64,000 nucleotides of DNA from Devosia sp. YIM 151766 (GTDB lineage: Bacteria > Pseudomonadota > Alphaproteobacteria > Rhizobiales > Devosiaceae). The stretch is from the NCBI RefSeq assembly GCF_030285925.1, contig NZ_CP127251.1:1364001-1428000 (forward strand), in the 5' to 3' direction. The position numbers and the translations under genes are program-made. Below are positions 34,170 to 42,235 of this stretch, piece after piece (within the stretch, counting starts at the first letter, position 1; every line of letters begins with the position of its first letter). A model generated the notes under the pieces. The model saw only the letters and a list, made by a program, of their open reading frames with translations. It searched no databases and was not told the origin of the DNA.

Positions 34170-35012
34170 ATGCCCGATAGCCCCGATTTCGTCGCCCAAA
34201 CCCTCCGCGAACATGATCGCGACCGCTATCTCGCCACTCTGGTCCTGCCGGCGGAGGCGCGTCCCCATATCACTGCCATTCTTGCCTTCAACGCCGATAT
34301 CGCCGCCATCCGCGAGCGCGTCTCCGGCCCGCAGCCCGGCGAGATCCGCCTGCAATGGTGGAACGATGCCCTGGCCGGCACCGGCCATGGCGAAGTGCGC
34401 CAGAACCCTCTGGCCGCCGCGCTTCTCGACACTATGGGCCGCTATGCCCTTCCCGGCGGAACCCTGCAACGCCTGATCGGCGCCCGCCGCTTCGACCTTT
34501 ACGACGATCCCATGCCGGACCTCGAAACCTTCGAGGGCTATGCAGGCGAAACCGCCTCCACCCTGTTCCAGCTTTCCGCCATGATTCTCAATGGCGGCGA
34601 GGTGGTAGAGCAGGGCGATGCCGCCGGCCATCTCGGCGTCGCCCAGGCCATGATCGGCCACCTCCGCGCCCTCGGCCACGTCTCGTCGCAGGGCCGCATC
34701 ATGCTTCCCTGGACCATTCTGGAAGCCAATGGCGTTCAAGAAATCGAACTGTTTCGCGGCCAGGAGAGCGAGGGCCTGCATGCCGCCCTGGGCCAGATCG
34801 CCGAATTGGCCGAGGACCATCTGCAAAAGGCCCGCCAGGCCATCGCCGCCCTGCCGCCCCGCCTGCGCCCCGCCTTCGCGGCTATGGCCCTGCTGGAACA
34901 GCAGCTTTCCGACTGGAAGCGGAAATCCACCAACCCCTTCACACCACCGGCTGATGAGGCCGATTGGCGCAAGATCACGCGGCTGACCTGGTGGGCCTGG
35001 CGAAACCGCTAA
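34170..35012 (+). CDS. Squalene/phytoene synthase-family protein, NDUFAF6-like
   Basis: This 280-residue all-alpha protein belongs to the squalene/phytoene synthase superfamily. Parts of the family pattern are visible (LPAEARPHITAILAFNADIA, RLQWWNDALAG, FDLYDDPMPDLETFEGYAGE), but the two DxxxD-type motifs of true prenyl synthases are degenerate. No carotenoid or hopanoid genes are nearby, so it more likely belongs to the NDUFAF6-like group. NDUFAF6 is a mitochondrial complex I assembly factor. ATG 34170 was chosen; ATG 34131 is an alternative, and neither has a clear ribosome site. Its place after a NDUFAF3 homologue supports a respiratory-assembly role, which is inferred. Confidence 0.8.
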   Translation: MPDSPDFVAQTLREHDRDRYLATLVLPAEARPHITAILAFNADIAAIRERVSGPQPGEIRLQWWNDALAGTGHGEVRQNPLAAALLDTMGRYALPGGTLQRLIGARRFDLYDDPMPDLETFEGYAGETASTLFQLSAMILNGGEVVEQGDAAGHLGVAQAMIGHLRALGHVSSQGRIMLPWTILEANGVQEIELFRGQESEGLHAALGQIAELAEDHLQKARQAIAALPPRLRPAFAAMALLEQQLSDWKRKSTNPFTPPADEADWRKITRLTWWAWRNR

Positions 35013-35351
35013 GGTGCTTCAGCTTTCACGGAAGCCTTTCTTCGGAGAGGAAGTGTTTGCATTGAGAACTCTCAGGCAGCTTGGCTTGGAACGGCAGGCT
35101 CCTTCGCCCCCTCCCCCTTGAGGGGAGGGACGGGGTGGGGGTGCTGCGGTTCCTACATAATCGGCAGTCTCGTCCCTGCTCCGCCACCCCCACCCCAGCT
35201 TCGCTACGGCCCTCCGGGCCAAGCTGCGCTACCCTCCCCTCAAGGGGGAGGGCGGGAAGGAATCTCCGACCCTGCTGCCGAAGCAGGCAGGCCAATGTAA
35301 ACACCCCGGACCAGGGAGGACTGGTAACGAGGCCCTCGTGCCAGGAAACGC
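35013..35351. other. 339-base region without a gene, filled mostly by repeat copy C
   Basis: The space between the convergent squalene/phytoene synthase-like gene and the thioesterase gene contains no supported reading frame. Positions 35053-35304 are repeat copy C, with GC-rich arms that pair with each other. The rest, about 40 bases on each side, shows nothing distinct. Confidence 0.6.
35053..35304. repeat. Intergenic repeat copy C with terminal and internal inverted repeats
   Basis: This 252-base element is bounded by imperfect terminal inverted repeats: GTGTTTGCATTG (35053-35064) and CAATGTAAACAC (35293-35304), which match at 11 of 12 positions. Inside, a perfect 21-bp inverted repeat pairs 35109-35129 with 35232-35252. 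Copies A and B match parts of the same sequence. The layout resembles a small non-autonomous mobile element (MITE), but no target-site duplication was established and no transposase is in the window. Confidence 0.65.
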
Positions 35352-35795
35352 CTACCGCTCCACCATCGCCACGAACTCCCCCACCATCCGCGCCGCGACT
35401 TTGCCCTCGAACAGCATTTCCGCCGTCACCGTCACCCGGGCCTTGCCGCGTCGCTCCAGCATGTGGCGGAATTTCTGCCAATCGGCCGCCTCCAGCCGTG
35501 CCGCCGGCCGCACCCGGCCCTGGATGGGCAGCAGATAATCCATCGCGGTTTTCTGGATCACCAATTGATTGGCGATACCCTCCGCTTCCAGCCGCAGATG
35601 CAGCAGCGACCAGGCGGCGAGCAGCCCCAAGGTCGCGACGCTGCCGCCGAACATGGTGCCATGCACATTGATATTGGGATCGAGCGGCGCCTCCAGCACC
35701 ACTTCTGCGGCACTGGCGCTGATCACCGACACGTGCATGGCCCGCGATAGCGGGATGCCGTCGTGCAGGATCTGCGCCAGCGCCTCTGAGTTCAT
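35352..35795 (-). CDS. Hotdog-fold thioesterase-like protein (YiiD C-terminal type)
   Basis: This 147-residue single-domain hotdog-fold protein resembles the YiiD C-terminal domain. It has [20 protein letters not shown], in which the [10 protein letters not shown] stretch lies on the long central helix that shapes the acyl-thioester site. The sheet strands with [20 protein letters not shown] follow. It would hydrolyse an acyl-CoA or act as an acyl-binding enzyme; the substrate is unknown. It overlaps the trmFO stop by four bases and is probably co-transcribed with it. Confidence 0.8.
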   Translation of the reverse strand: MNSEALAQILHDGIPLSRAMHVSVISASAAEVVLEAPLDPNINVHGTMFGGSVATLGLLAAWSLLHLRLEAEGIANQLVIQKTAMDYLLPIQGRVRPAARLEAADWQKFRHMLERRGKARVTVTAEMLFEGKVAARMVGEFVAMVER

Positions 35796-37171
35796 GCCCA
35801 GCCCTTGAGGTCTTCGAGCGCCCGGCTGGTGATCGCCCGGCGCTTGGCCTTGGTCTTTTCCGGGCCGCGCCAGCGTGTGACGCCTTCCGGCTTGCTGATA
35901 TTCACCTCGGGAAACAGGCCGAAATTGACGTTCATCGGCTGGAAGCTGCGCGCCCCGCTATAGCTTTCGGCCTCGATATGGCCTCCCGTGATATGCCCGA
36001 TCAGCGCGCCCAGCGCCGTCGTTGGCGGCGGCAGCGCCAGCGCGCCGCCCTTCGCCTCGGCGGCCGTCATCCGTCCGGTGATCAGTCCCACGGCGGCGCT
36101 TTCGACATAACCTTCCACGCCCGTCACCTGTCCGGCAAAGCGGATGCGCGGATCGACTTTCAGTTTAAGATCGGGCGCCAACACCTTCGGCGAATTGATG
36201 AACGTGTTGCGGTGCAATCCGCCGAGCCGCGCGAATTGGGCGTTTTCCAGTCCGGGGATCATGCGGAAGATTTCCGTCTGGATGCCATAGCGCATCTTGG
36301 TCTGGAACCCGACCATGTTCCACAGCGTGCCTAGCGCATTGTCCTGGCGCAATTGCACGATGGCATAGGGCTTGACGGTCGGATTGCGTGGATTGGTCAG
36401 CCCCACCGGCTTCATCGGCCCGTGGCGCAGTGTTTCCGGCCCGCGCTCGGCCATCACCTCGATGGGCAGGCAGCCGTCGAAATAGGGGACCTTTTCCCAA
36501 TCCTTGAATTCGTGCAGCGGCGCCGTCTTCAGCGCTTCGACAAAGGCGTGATATTGGTCGCGGTCCATCGGCAGGTTGAGGTAATCCGCTTCCGTGCCGC
36601 CGGGCCCGACCTTGTCATAGCGCGACTGTTTCCAGGCGATGTCATGGTCGATGCTGTCATAATGCACGATCGGCGCGATGGCGTCGAAAAAGGCCAGCGA
36701 ATCTTCGCCGGTCTGTTCCAGCACCGCCGCCGCCAGCGCCGGCGAGGTCAGCGGCCCGGTGGCGATGATGACATGCTGCCAATCCGCCGGCGGCCAGCCC
36801 GCGATTTCCTCGCGCACGATGGTGATATTGGGGTGGTTGGAAATGATCTCGGTCACCGCCGCCGAAAAGCCGTTCCGATCCACTGCCAGCGCGCCGCCCG
36901 CCGGCAGCTTGTGCTGGTCGGCCGCTCGCATGATCAGCGAATTGCAGCGCCGCATTTCCTCATGCAGCAATCCCACGGCGTTCTGCTCGTGATCGTCCGA
37001 ACGGAAGCTGTTGGAGCAGACCAGTTCGGCGAAATCGTCGGTGTGATGGGCGTCGGTGCCTTTGACGCCGCGCATCTCGTGCAGAATGACTTTCGTGCCG
37101 GCCTCGGCGGCCTGCCACGCGGCTTCGGAGCCGGCGAGGCCGCCCCCGATGATATGAATTTCGTTTGACAT
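35792..37171 (-). CDS. trmFO: Methylenetetrahydrofolate-tRNA-(uracil-54) methyltransferase TrmFO
   Basis: TrmFO makes ribothymidine at position 54 in the tRNA T-loop with methylene-tetrahydrofolate and reduced FAD. The 459-residue protein starts [20 protein letters not shown] with the FAD-binding motif. It has the conserved CSNSFRSDD block with the catalytic-region Cys, [15 protein letters not shown], and [19 protein letters not shown] near the C terminus. The start at 37171 was chosen because the family begins there; a longer frame adds 12 residues. It heads an operon with the thioesterase. Confidence 0.94.
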   Translation of the reverse strand: MSNEIHIIGGGLAGSEAAWQAAEAGTKVILHEMRGVKGTDAHHTDDFAELVCSNSFRSDDHEQNAVGLLHEEMRRCNSLIMRAADQHKLPAGGALAVDRNGFSAAVTEIISNHPNITIVREEIAGWPPADWQHVIIATGPLTSPALAAAVLEQTGEDSLAFFDAIAPIVHYDSIDHDIAWKQSRYDKVGPGGTEADYLNLPMDRDQYHAFVEALKTAPLHEFKDWEKVPYFDGCLPIEVMAERGPETLRHGPMKPVGLTNPRNPTVKPYAIVQLRQDNALGTLWNMVGFQTKMRYGIQTEIFRMIPGLENAQFARLGGLHRNTFINSPKVLAPDLKLKVDPRIRFAGQVTGVEGYVESAAVGLITGRMTAAEAKGGALALPPPTTALGALIGHITGGHIEAESYSGARSFQPMNVNFGLFPEVNISKPEGVTRWRGPEKTKAKRRAITSRALEDLKGWA

Positions 37172-37310
37172 GACCAGCGAGATATCAAGCGCCGCGAACA
37201 TGCGCAATCATTGTCGGAATTGGCGCTTTGAGGCGCGCTGACGCTAACAGTCTGCTAGCCGATTGGCCGAAACGTCAAAAACCGACAATTTGCCCGTCTC
37301 TGCCGGTAAA

Positions 37311-37350
37311 AATAGAAAACGCCCGCGTCTCAGAGAGAGGCGGGCGTTCG
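37311..37350 (-). terminator. Terminator after the DUF1127 gene
   Basis: On the minus strand a GC-rich stem (AACGCCCGCCTC... with ...GCGGGCGTTT) is followed by TTTTCTATTTTT, the run of T residues expected for an intrinsic terminator. It lies 25 bases after the stop of the small DUF1127 gene. Confidence 0.7.
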
Positions 37351-37375
37351 GTTTGAAGTAATCGTGCCGTCGATT

Positions 37376-37525
37376 TTACAGCGAATTGGCATGATCACGA
37401 GCAAGCCGGCTGATATCGGAGCGCGAAATACCCAGATCGTTGAGTTGACGATTGTCGAGGGCAGTCAGTTCACGCACGGTCTGCTGGTAGGCCGCCCACT
37501 TCTTGAAAGTCTTGCGAATGTCCAT
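37376..37525 (-). CDS. DUF1127-family small protein (49 aa)
   Basis: This small basic protein of the DUF1127/YjiS family has 49 residues, shorter than the usual gene-finder limit. It starts MDIRKTFKKWAAYQQTVREL and has the family core LTALDNRQLNDLGISRSDI, which ends with the RSDI signature. AAGGAG lies about seven bases before the ATG, and a terminator follows. Members of the family in alphaproteobacteria have been linked to RNA binding and to metabolic and stress responses, but no function can be set here. An inverted repeat at 37577-37599 lies upstream. Confidence 0.8.
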   Translation of the reverse strand: MDIRKTFKKWAAYQQTVRELTALDNRQLNDLGISRSDISRLARDHANSL

Positions 37526-37576
37526 TGAATCTCTCCTTGTCGCTTACAGGAGCCAATATAGACAGGACCATCGCCC

Positions 37577-37599
37577 TTGAGCAGATGGGGATTGCTCAA
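37577..37599. promoter_or_regulatory. Inverted repeat in the DUF1127/mipZ divergent region
   Basis: TTGAGCA and TGCTCAA form a perfect 7-bp inverted repeat around nine bases. The site lies about 50 bases upstream of the DUF1127 start and about 108 bases upstream of mipZ. The spacing of one and a half helical turns fits a dimeric regulator. The regulator is unknown. Confidence 0.4.
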
Positions 37600-37707
37600 C
37601 GAAGCTATGCGATTTGTGCAGGGCGGTTTAACGCTGACGATGATTTTCCTTGTACAATCAGTGCCAAATCAACACACTCCGGCGCGAAGTGATTTGAGGA
37701 ATCGGCA

Positions 37708-38604
37708 TTGCGGCACGGCGCGCATGTCATTGTTGTCGGTAACGAAAAGGGTGGTTCGGGCAAATCGACCACGGCCTTTCATCTGGCTATTTTCCTGCTT
37801 TATCAAGGACATAAGGTGGCATCCATCGATGCCGACAGCCGCCAGCAGACGCTGACCCATTATGTCCGCAACCGCCGCGACTGGGCGCGCTCCCGCGGGG
37901 TCAACGTTCCCCACACCACCCATTTCCACCTGCCGCTGGCGCGCGGGGACTCGGTGCGCGAAAATCATCGCATCGAGTTCGACCTGTTCCGCCAGGCCAT
38001 CGGCGAAGTCGAGGGCAAAGCCGATTTCATCATCATCGACACCCCGGGCTTCGATACCAATCTGACCCGTCTCGCCCATTCTTTGGCCGACACCCTGATC
38101 ACCCCGGTCAATGACAGTCTCATCGATCTCAGCGTCATTGCCCAGGTTGATCCGATCACTGGCGAACCGCGTGAACTCAGCCATTATGCCCGGCTGGTGC
38201 AGCGTGCCCGGTCGGAGCGGCTGGCCATAGATGGCCGCAATATCGACTGGATTCTGGTGCGCAACCGCATTTCCATGCTGTCCTCGCGCAATATGCGTCA
38301 GGTGCAGACCATGCTGGATCGCATCGCCATGCGCCTGGGTTGCCGCGTGGCCGATGGCATTGCCGAGCGCGTCATTTTCCGCTCGCTCTTTTCCTCCGGC
38401 ATGACGGTATTCGATCCGCTGGATGAAGACCTGCTCGGTGGCCTTCCATCCATGTCGCATATGAGCGCGCGCCAGGAATACCGCACCCTGGTGGCCGCCT
38501 TGAACCTGCCGAACAGCCGGCGGAGCGAGGCCCGCCGCGCAGTCCTCGCCAGCCAGCCTTCCGAGGTTAACCGCTTCGCGCATATGGCGCAGAACGAGAC
38601 CTAA
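37708..38604 (+). CDS. mipZ: Division-plane positioning ATPase MipZ
   Basis: MipZ is a ParA/MinD-like ATPase that forms a gradient from the cell poles through ParB and blocks FtsZ there, so placing the division site. The 298 residues have a deviant Walker A motif NEKGGSGKSTT at 12-22, the switch DADSRQQTLTHYVRNRRDW that marks MipZ rather than ParA, and Walker B IIIDTPGFD. The start is TTG at 37708 with TGAGGA seven bases upstream; no in-frame ATG precedes the fold. The gene stands alone in a divergent pair with DUF1127. Confidence 0.93.
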   Translation: MRHGAHVIVVGNEKGGSGKSTTAFHLAIFLLYQGHKVASIDADSRQQTLTHYVRNRRDWARSRGVNVPHTTHFHLPLARGDSVRENHRIEFDLFRQAIGEVEGKADFIIIDTPGFDTNLTRLAHSLADTLITPVNDSLIDLSVIAQVDPITGEPRELSHYARLVQRARSERLAIDGRNIDWILVRNRISMLSSRNMRQVQTMLDRIAMRLGCRVADGIAERVIFRSLFSSGMTVFDPLDEDLLGGLPSMSHMSARQEYRTLVAALNLPNSRRSEARRAVLASQPSEVNRFAHMAQNET

Positions 38605-38622
38605 GCGCCGGCCCGCCGTGGC

Positions 38623-39039
38623 TTAGCCGCGCGCATAGGCAATCTTGCGGCTTTGCTCGGCAGCCACGGCATTCTCGCGGGAATCGTAAATGGCGCGCGC
38701 CTCGATGATGGCGTGGTGGTTTTCGGCCGACCAATCCCACAATTCGGCAATCGGGCCCTGCAATGTTTTGCCCAACTCGGTCAGGCTGTATTCCACGCGC
38801 GGCGGCACTTCGGGATAGATGGTGCGGGTCACGAGCCCATCGCGTTCCAGATTGCGAAGCGTCAGCGTCAACATGCGCTGCGACACCCCATTGATCAGGC
38901 GCTTGAGTTCGTTGAAGCGCAATATGCCATTGCGGCCGAGAATCCCGACCACCATAACGCTCCATTTATCGCCGATGCGATTGAGCACATCGGACATGGC
39001 CGAGCAGTTTGCTACCTGCGACGTATCGGTCAGTGACAC
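38623..39039 (-). CDS. HxlR-family winged-helix transcriptional regulator
   Basis: This 138-residue regulator is of the HxlR family (a MarR relative). The N-terminal segment with Cys (SQVANCSAMSDVLNRIGDKW) is typical, and Cys12 may sense oxidants or electrophiles as in some members. It is followed by the recognition part LKRLINGVSQRMLTLTLRNL and the wing VPPRVEYSLTELG. The start is GTG at 39039 with AGGAG eight bases upstream. It is divergent from the D-Ala-D-Ala carboxypeptidase gene, with direct repeats around its own -10 region at 39059-39090, so autoregulation is likely. Confidence 0.87.
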   Translation of the reverse strand: MSLTDTSQVANCSAMSDVLNRIGDKWSVMVVGILGRNGILRFNELKRLINGVSQRMLTLTLRNLERDGLVTRTIYPEVPPRVEYSLTELGKTLQGPIAELWDWSAENHHAIIEARAIYDSRENAVAAEQSRKIAYARG

Positions 39040-39058
39040 TTTGTGGCTCCTTGTTTCG

Positions 39059-39090
39059 GTTACTCAGGCACAAATATAGACACAGTTACT
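39059..39090 (-). promoter_or_regulatory. Direct repeats flanking the hxlR -10 region
   Basis: The hexamer GTTACT occurs at 39059-39064 and again at 39085-39090, 26 bases apart, and a TATATT-like -10 element (minus strand, 39078-39073) lies between them. No good -35 was seen. The arrangement is that of an autoregulated HxlR promoter, by inference. Confidence 0.4.
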
Positions 39091-39232
39091 ACTTGTGACC
39101 AGTGCGGCGAAAATGTCGCGCCGAAACTGGGACGCCTTCACATGGCCGTCAGTCCGGCCTGCCTTCCTTGAGGTTGCGTTAGGCCGCTGTTAAGAGAAGC
39201 GCCGTCCTCTTTCTGCCACGGAGTCATCCGGT

Positions 39233-40396
39233 TTGACCTTTGCCCGCCGCCTTGCCATGGCTCTGCTGCTGACGCTTGCCAGCTTCGCGCCCGCCTGGGC
39301 GACGCCGCTCCTGCTTGTCGATCGCGCCAATCTCGAAGTGCTTTATGCTCAGGATGCCGGCCAGGCCTGGCATCCGGCCTCGCTGACCAAGCTGATGACC
39401 GCCTATGTGGTGTTCGAGGAATTGGCCAAGGGCAATGTAACGCTGGACACCTCGGTGACCATTTCCCGCAAGGCGTTCAATCAGGCCCCGAGCAAGTCCG
39501 GCCTGGCCGTGGATAGCGCGGTGTCGCTCCAGGACGCGCTCTATATCCTCATCGTCAAATCGGCCAATGACATCGCCGTCGCCATCGCCGAAACCGTGGG
39601 CGGCAGCGAAGAGCGCTTCGTGGCCATGATGAACGAAGTGGCCTCGCGCATGGGCCTGACCGGCACGCATTACGTCAATCCGCACGGCCTGCACGATCCG
39701 GCCCAGGTGACCACCGCGCGCGATCTGGCGATTCTGTCGCTGTATATCGAGCAGACCTTCCCCCAATACATGCCCATGTTTTCGACCGGCGTGGTGAAGC
39801 TCGGGACCGCCAAGCTCGAATCCAACAATGGCCTGCTCGAAGGCTTTGTCGGCACTACCGGCATGAAGACCGGCTATGTCTGCGCCTCCGGCCTCAATAT
39901 CGTCGCGACGGTGGATCGTGGCGGGCGGCAACTGCTTGCGGTCGTGCTGGGCGGCTCATCGGGCCGCGAACGCAATGAGCGCGCCGCCGAGTTGTTCGTC
40001 AATGCCTTGAGCGGCAATACGGGCCCGACTGGCCAGACCGTGCTGACACTGGCCAATGCCGTCGGCAGCACCCCCACCGACATGCGGCCACTGATCTGCG
40101 GCAAGGAATCGGCCGCTTATGTGAAGGCGCAGGAAGCCGCCTTTCCCATGGGCCTCAAGGACCAGCCGAGCTACCTGACCGACGAGATCGTTCCGCGTGA
40201 ACATGTCGCCGTCAATCTGGGTCGAATCCGTAACAATATCGCTCTGCCGCGCCCGCGTCCGCCACATGTTCCCCTGTTTCCGGCAGCGGCGCCGACCATC
40301 GAAAGCGCCAATATCGACGAGATGCTGCGGCCAGGCCTGACGACGATCGGTGGCATGAACGTACCCATGCCGCGTCCGCGTCCGGCCGACCTCTGA
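39233..40396 (+). CDS. D-alanyl-D-alanine carboxypeptidase (low-molecular-weight PBP)
   Basis: This periplasmic penicillin-binding protein would trim the terminal D-Ala of peptidoglycan stem peptides. The 387 residues start with a signal peptide ending near AWA. They have the three active-site motifs in order: Ser50-Leu-Thr-Lys53, Ser110-Ala-Asn112 and Lys212-Thr-Gly214. The C-terminal 90 residues are rich in Pro/Arg, with two PRPRP stretches, and lack an evident amphipathic anchor. The start is TTG at 39233 with GGAG nine bases upstream; ATG at 39257 is an alternative. The gene is monocistronic and faces a convergent TusA-like gene. Confidence 0.92.
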   Translation: MTFARRLAMALLLTLASFAPAWATPLLLVDRANLEVLYAQDAGQAWHPASLTKLMTAYVVFEELAKGNVTLDTSVTISRKAFNQAPSKSGLAVDSAVSLQDALYILIVKSANDIAVAIAETVGGSEERFVAMMNEVASRMGLTGTHYVNPHGLHDPAQVTTARDLAILSLYIEQTFPQYMPMFSTGVVKLGTAKLESNNGLLEGFVGTTGMKTGYVCASGLNIVATVDRGGRQLLAVVLGGSSGRERNERAAELFVNALSGNTGPTGQTVLTLANAVGSTPTDMRPLICGKESAAYVKAQEAAFPMGLKDQPSYLTDEIVPREHVAVNLGRIRNNIALPRPRPPHVPLFPAAAPTIESANIDEMLRPGLTTIGGMNVPMPRPRPADL

Positions 40397-40432
40397 AATC
40401 CGGTTTTTACAAATCTCGGAAGGTGAGGCGCT

Positions 40433-40663
40433 CTAGCGGTTTCGCGTCACCGTGAAGCGCATGACGCCATCGGCTTCTTCCAGCGCGTAATCATGCCCGT
40501 TCTGCCGGCAATGCAGCGGAATATCCACTTTCGCCATTGGATCGGTGGCCAGGACGATCAACATTTTGCCCGGCGCCCCGCTGGCCAGTCGCTTTTCCAG
40601 CTTCAGCACGGGCAGGGGGCATTTGAGCCCCCTGGCATCGATGATTTCTGGCTCAATCGCCAA
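40433..40663 (-). CDS. TusA/SirA-like sulfur-carrier family protein
   Basis: This 76-residue TusA-family protein has the signature IDARGLKCPLPVLKLEKRL, in which the single Cys of the CPxP motif would carry a persulfide or act in a redox step. The start is TTG at 40663, overlapping the end of the CAP lipoprotein gene by 11 bases; no ATG or good ribosome site is visible, so expression by translational coupling is likely. No tusBCDE or sulfur-oxidation genes are near. The role in tRNA thiolation or sulfur transfer is therefore unresolved. Confidence 0.85.
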   Translation of the reverse strand: MAIEPEIIDARGLKCPLPVLKLEKRLASGAPGKMLIVLATDPMAKVDIPLHCRQNGHDYALEEADGVMRFTVTRNR

Positions 40664-41129
40664 GAACGAGGACCCAATAGGTGCCGTAACTGGAGGATGG
40701 ATTATAGGCCACGGCCACGCCCGCCTTGCTGGCCTGGGCGGCAAGGCCCACAGCATCGGCGGCATTATTGCGCCAGCCCGAGAAGGTTTCCGCGAAGCTG
40801 GAATAGCCGGCCGAGAGTTTCATCTGCGCCAGGGCCTGCGGCTTGGTGGGCGCGTTGTTGGTCTGGGCATATTGGCTGGCCAGTGCCTGCGCCGTGCCGT
40901 TGAGGCCGGCATCGGCGGTCAGCGGCGGCATGTTGCGCGTCGCGCGATAGGCATTGATGAGATTGACGGCCTGCACGCTGTCGAGCGAAGCATTGGGCTG
41001 ATCCATGCGGGCCGAGAGCGCGGGGGCCAAAGCCCCAGGCGAAGCATTGCCGCCTCCGATGGCGGCGCATCCCGCCAGGAGCAGGGCCGATGCCATGGCG
41101 GCGCTCAGCAGGATCGGGCGTATTGTCAT
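40653..41129 (-). CDS. CAP-domain (SCP-like) lipoprotein
   Basis: This 158-residue protein starts with a signal peptide and lipobox LLLAGC (Cys about residue 21), so it should be an envelope lipoprotein. The rest is a short CAP/SCP domain. It has INAYRATRNMPPLTADAGL as the helix with the first conserved region, and YSSFAETFSGWRNN in place of the HxGENI motif, where the usual His and Glu are only partly kept. Bacterial CAP proteins may bind lipid or act on the envelope. It is followed by the TusA-like gene with an 11-base overlap. Confidence 0.8.
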   Translation of the reverse strand: MTIRPILLSAAMASALLLAGCAAIGGGNASPGALAPALSARMDQPNASLDSVQAVNLINAYRATRNMPPLTADAGLNGTAQALASQYAQTNNAPTKPQALAQMKLSAGYSSFAETFSGWRNNAADAVGLAAQASKAGVAVAYNPSSSYGTYWVLVLGD

Positions 41130-41395
41130 GTCATTCTTTCTGAAGAAAAAATACGTTCTCGCTCAATAGCAGGTGACATTTTCGCCGGCGTTAATACCGT
41201 CTCTCATGCCGCTTTCGTGATCGATCGGCGGGCCCGAAGCTCAAGCGCGCCATATCGCAATGTTCGAGGCCAGAAACCGCGCAAAAGCGGCAGCATTGTG
41301 GGCGGGCTGCCAGCCGGGCCGCATCGATAGCTGGCAGAATTCTCGTATGGTTGATCGAATGCTTATCCTGGCTTGAGGACGGATCCGGACATTGC

Positions 41396-41929
41396 TCAAT
41401 CTTGGCGGCTGAACGGCACTTCGGCGCGGAGGTTGTCGCCGGATTCGACATAGATCACTTCGAACGCCACTTCGATCGCGGCCTTGCTGAGCTGAATCTG
41501 GGCGGTGATGTTGAGGTCCTTGCCGGCCTCGTCTTTTTCGCGCTCGCGCAGGTTGAAGATGAGGTTCTGGCCACGTTTCTGGCCTATGGCGACGCCGGTG
41601 AAAGTGGCGTTGGAGGTCATCACCGCCTCATAGCGCTTATTGGCATCGATATAGGCCATGGTGCCGGCAACCGACAAATTGTTGCCGGCCAGGGTGCAAT
41701 GGCCATTATAGTTCACCTTGTCCTGATTGCCCTGGGTCAGCGACAGGCGGCAGGTGACCGGCTCCTGGGTGGCGCCGATCATAATGCCGCGCCCGCGCCA
41801 TTCGCCGATATAGGACTTGAGCAAGGCGATATCGGCTGGCGCGGCCATTGCCGGGCCGGCCGCGGCAAAGGCGGAAAACAGGAGACCCGCCAGTGCTAGG
41901 GCACGAGTCAGGGGTCCGGGCATAGTCAT
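41396..41929 (-). CDS. Secreted protein of unknown function
   Basis: This 177-residue protein starts with a clear signal peptide ending at AMA, so it should be exported to the periplasm. The mature part has a beta-rich pattern (LLKSYIGEWRGRGIMIGA, then TCRLSLTQGNQDKVNYNGHC) that suggests a lipocalin-like or DUF1579-like barrel, and two Cys residues could form a disulfide. No catalytic motif is seen and the protein is not recognised. The start at 41929 was chosen because GGAGG lies nine bases upstream; the longer frame has 75 unrelated residues. It diverges from gyrA. Confidence 0.72.
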   Translation of the reverse strand: MTMPGPLTRALALAGLLFSAFAAAGPAMAAPADIALLKSYIGEWRGRGIMIGATQEPVTCRLSLTQGNQDKVNYNGHCTLAGNNLSVAGTMAYIDANKRYEAVMTSNATFTGVAIGQKRGQNLIFNLREREKDEAGKDLNITAQIQLSKAAIEVAFEVIYVESGDNLRAEVPFSRQD

Positions 41930-42235
41930 GGCGCAGCGCCTCCAAATAGCGAAACCAGCCCCCCGGCTGTTCGGCGAATCCTCGATAGCAAATTTGCACG
42001 CGGCTGGCGCGGCCATTTCCGCGGAATGTGATCCAGCCGCAGGCGACACAATGCCGGCCCCGGAGTCGGGCCCAACAGAGCAAGTTTTCTGCGGACATAT
42101 TGATGCGCCCGTCCGGTTCGGTGGATACCGCCAGCGGCCAGGGCTGATCTCCACAGATTGAACGCCCTGAAAATTGGTAATCCGGACTGGAATCGCCTAT
42201 CTGTCAGGTAACAAGAACCAATGTAGAATCACCCC
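41930..42235. other. 306-base divergent region before gyrA
   Basis: This region between the secreted unknown protein and gyrA has no supported gene. A possible promoter for gyrA is TTGGTA near 42175 with TATCTG near 42199, 18 bases apart, but the -35 is weak. No transcription-factor site or RNA structure was recognised. Confidence 0.5.

Noticed and set aside
35053..35304. CRISPR array
   Set aside because: The repeated blocks are inverted or singly dispersed, not regularly spaced direct repeats with unique spacers.
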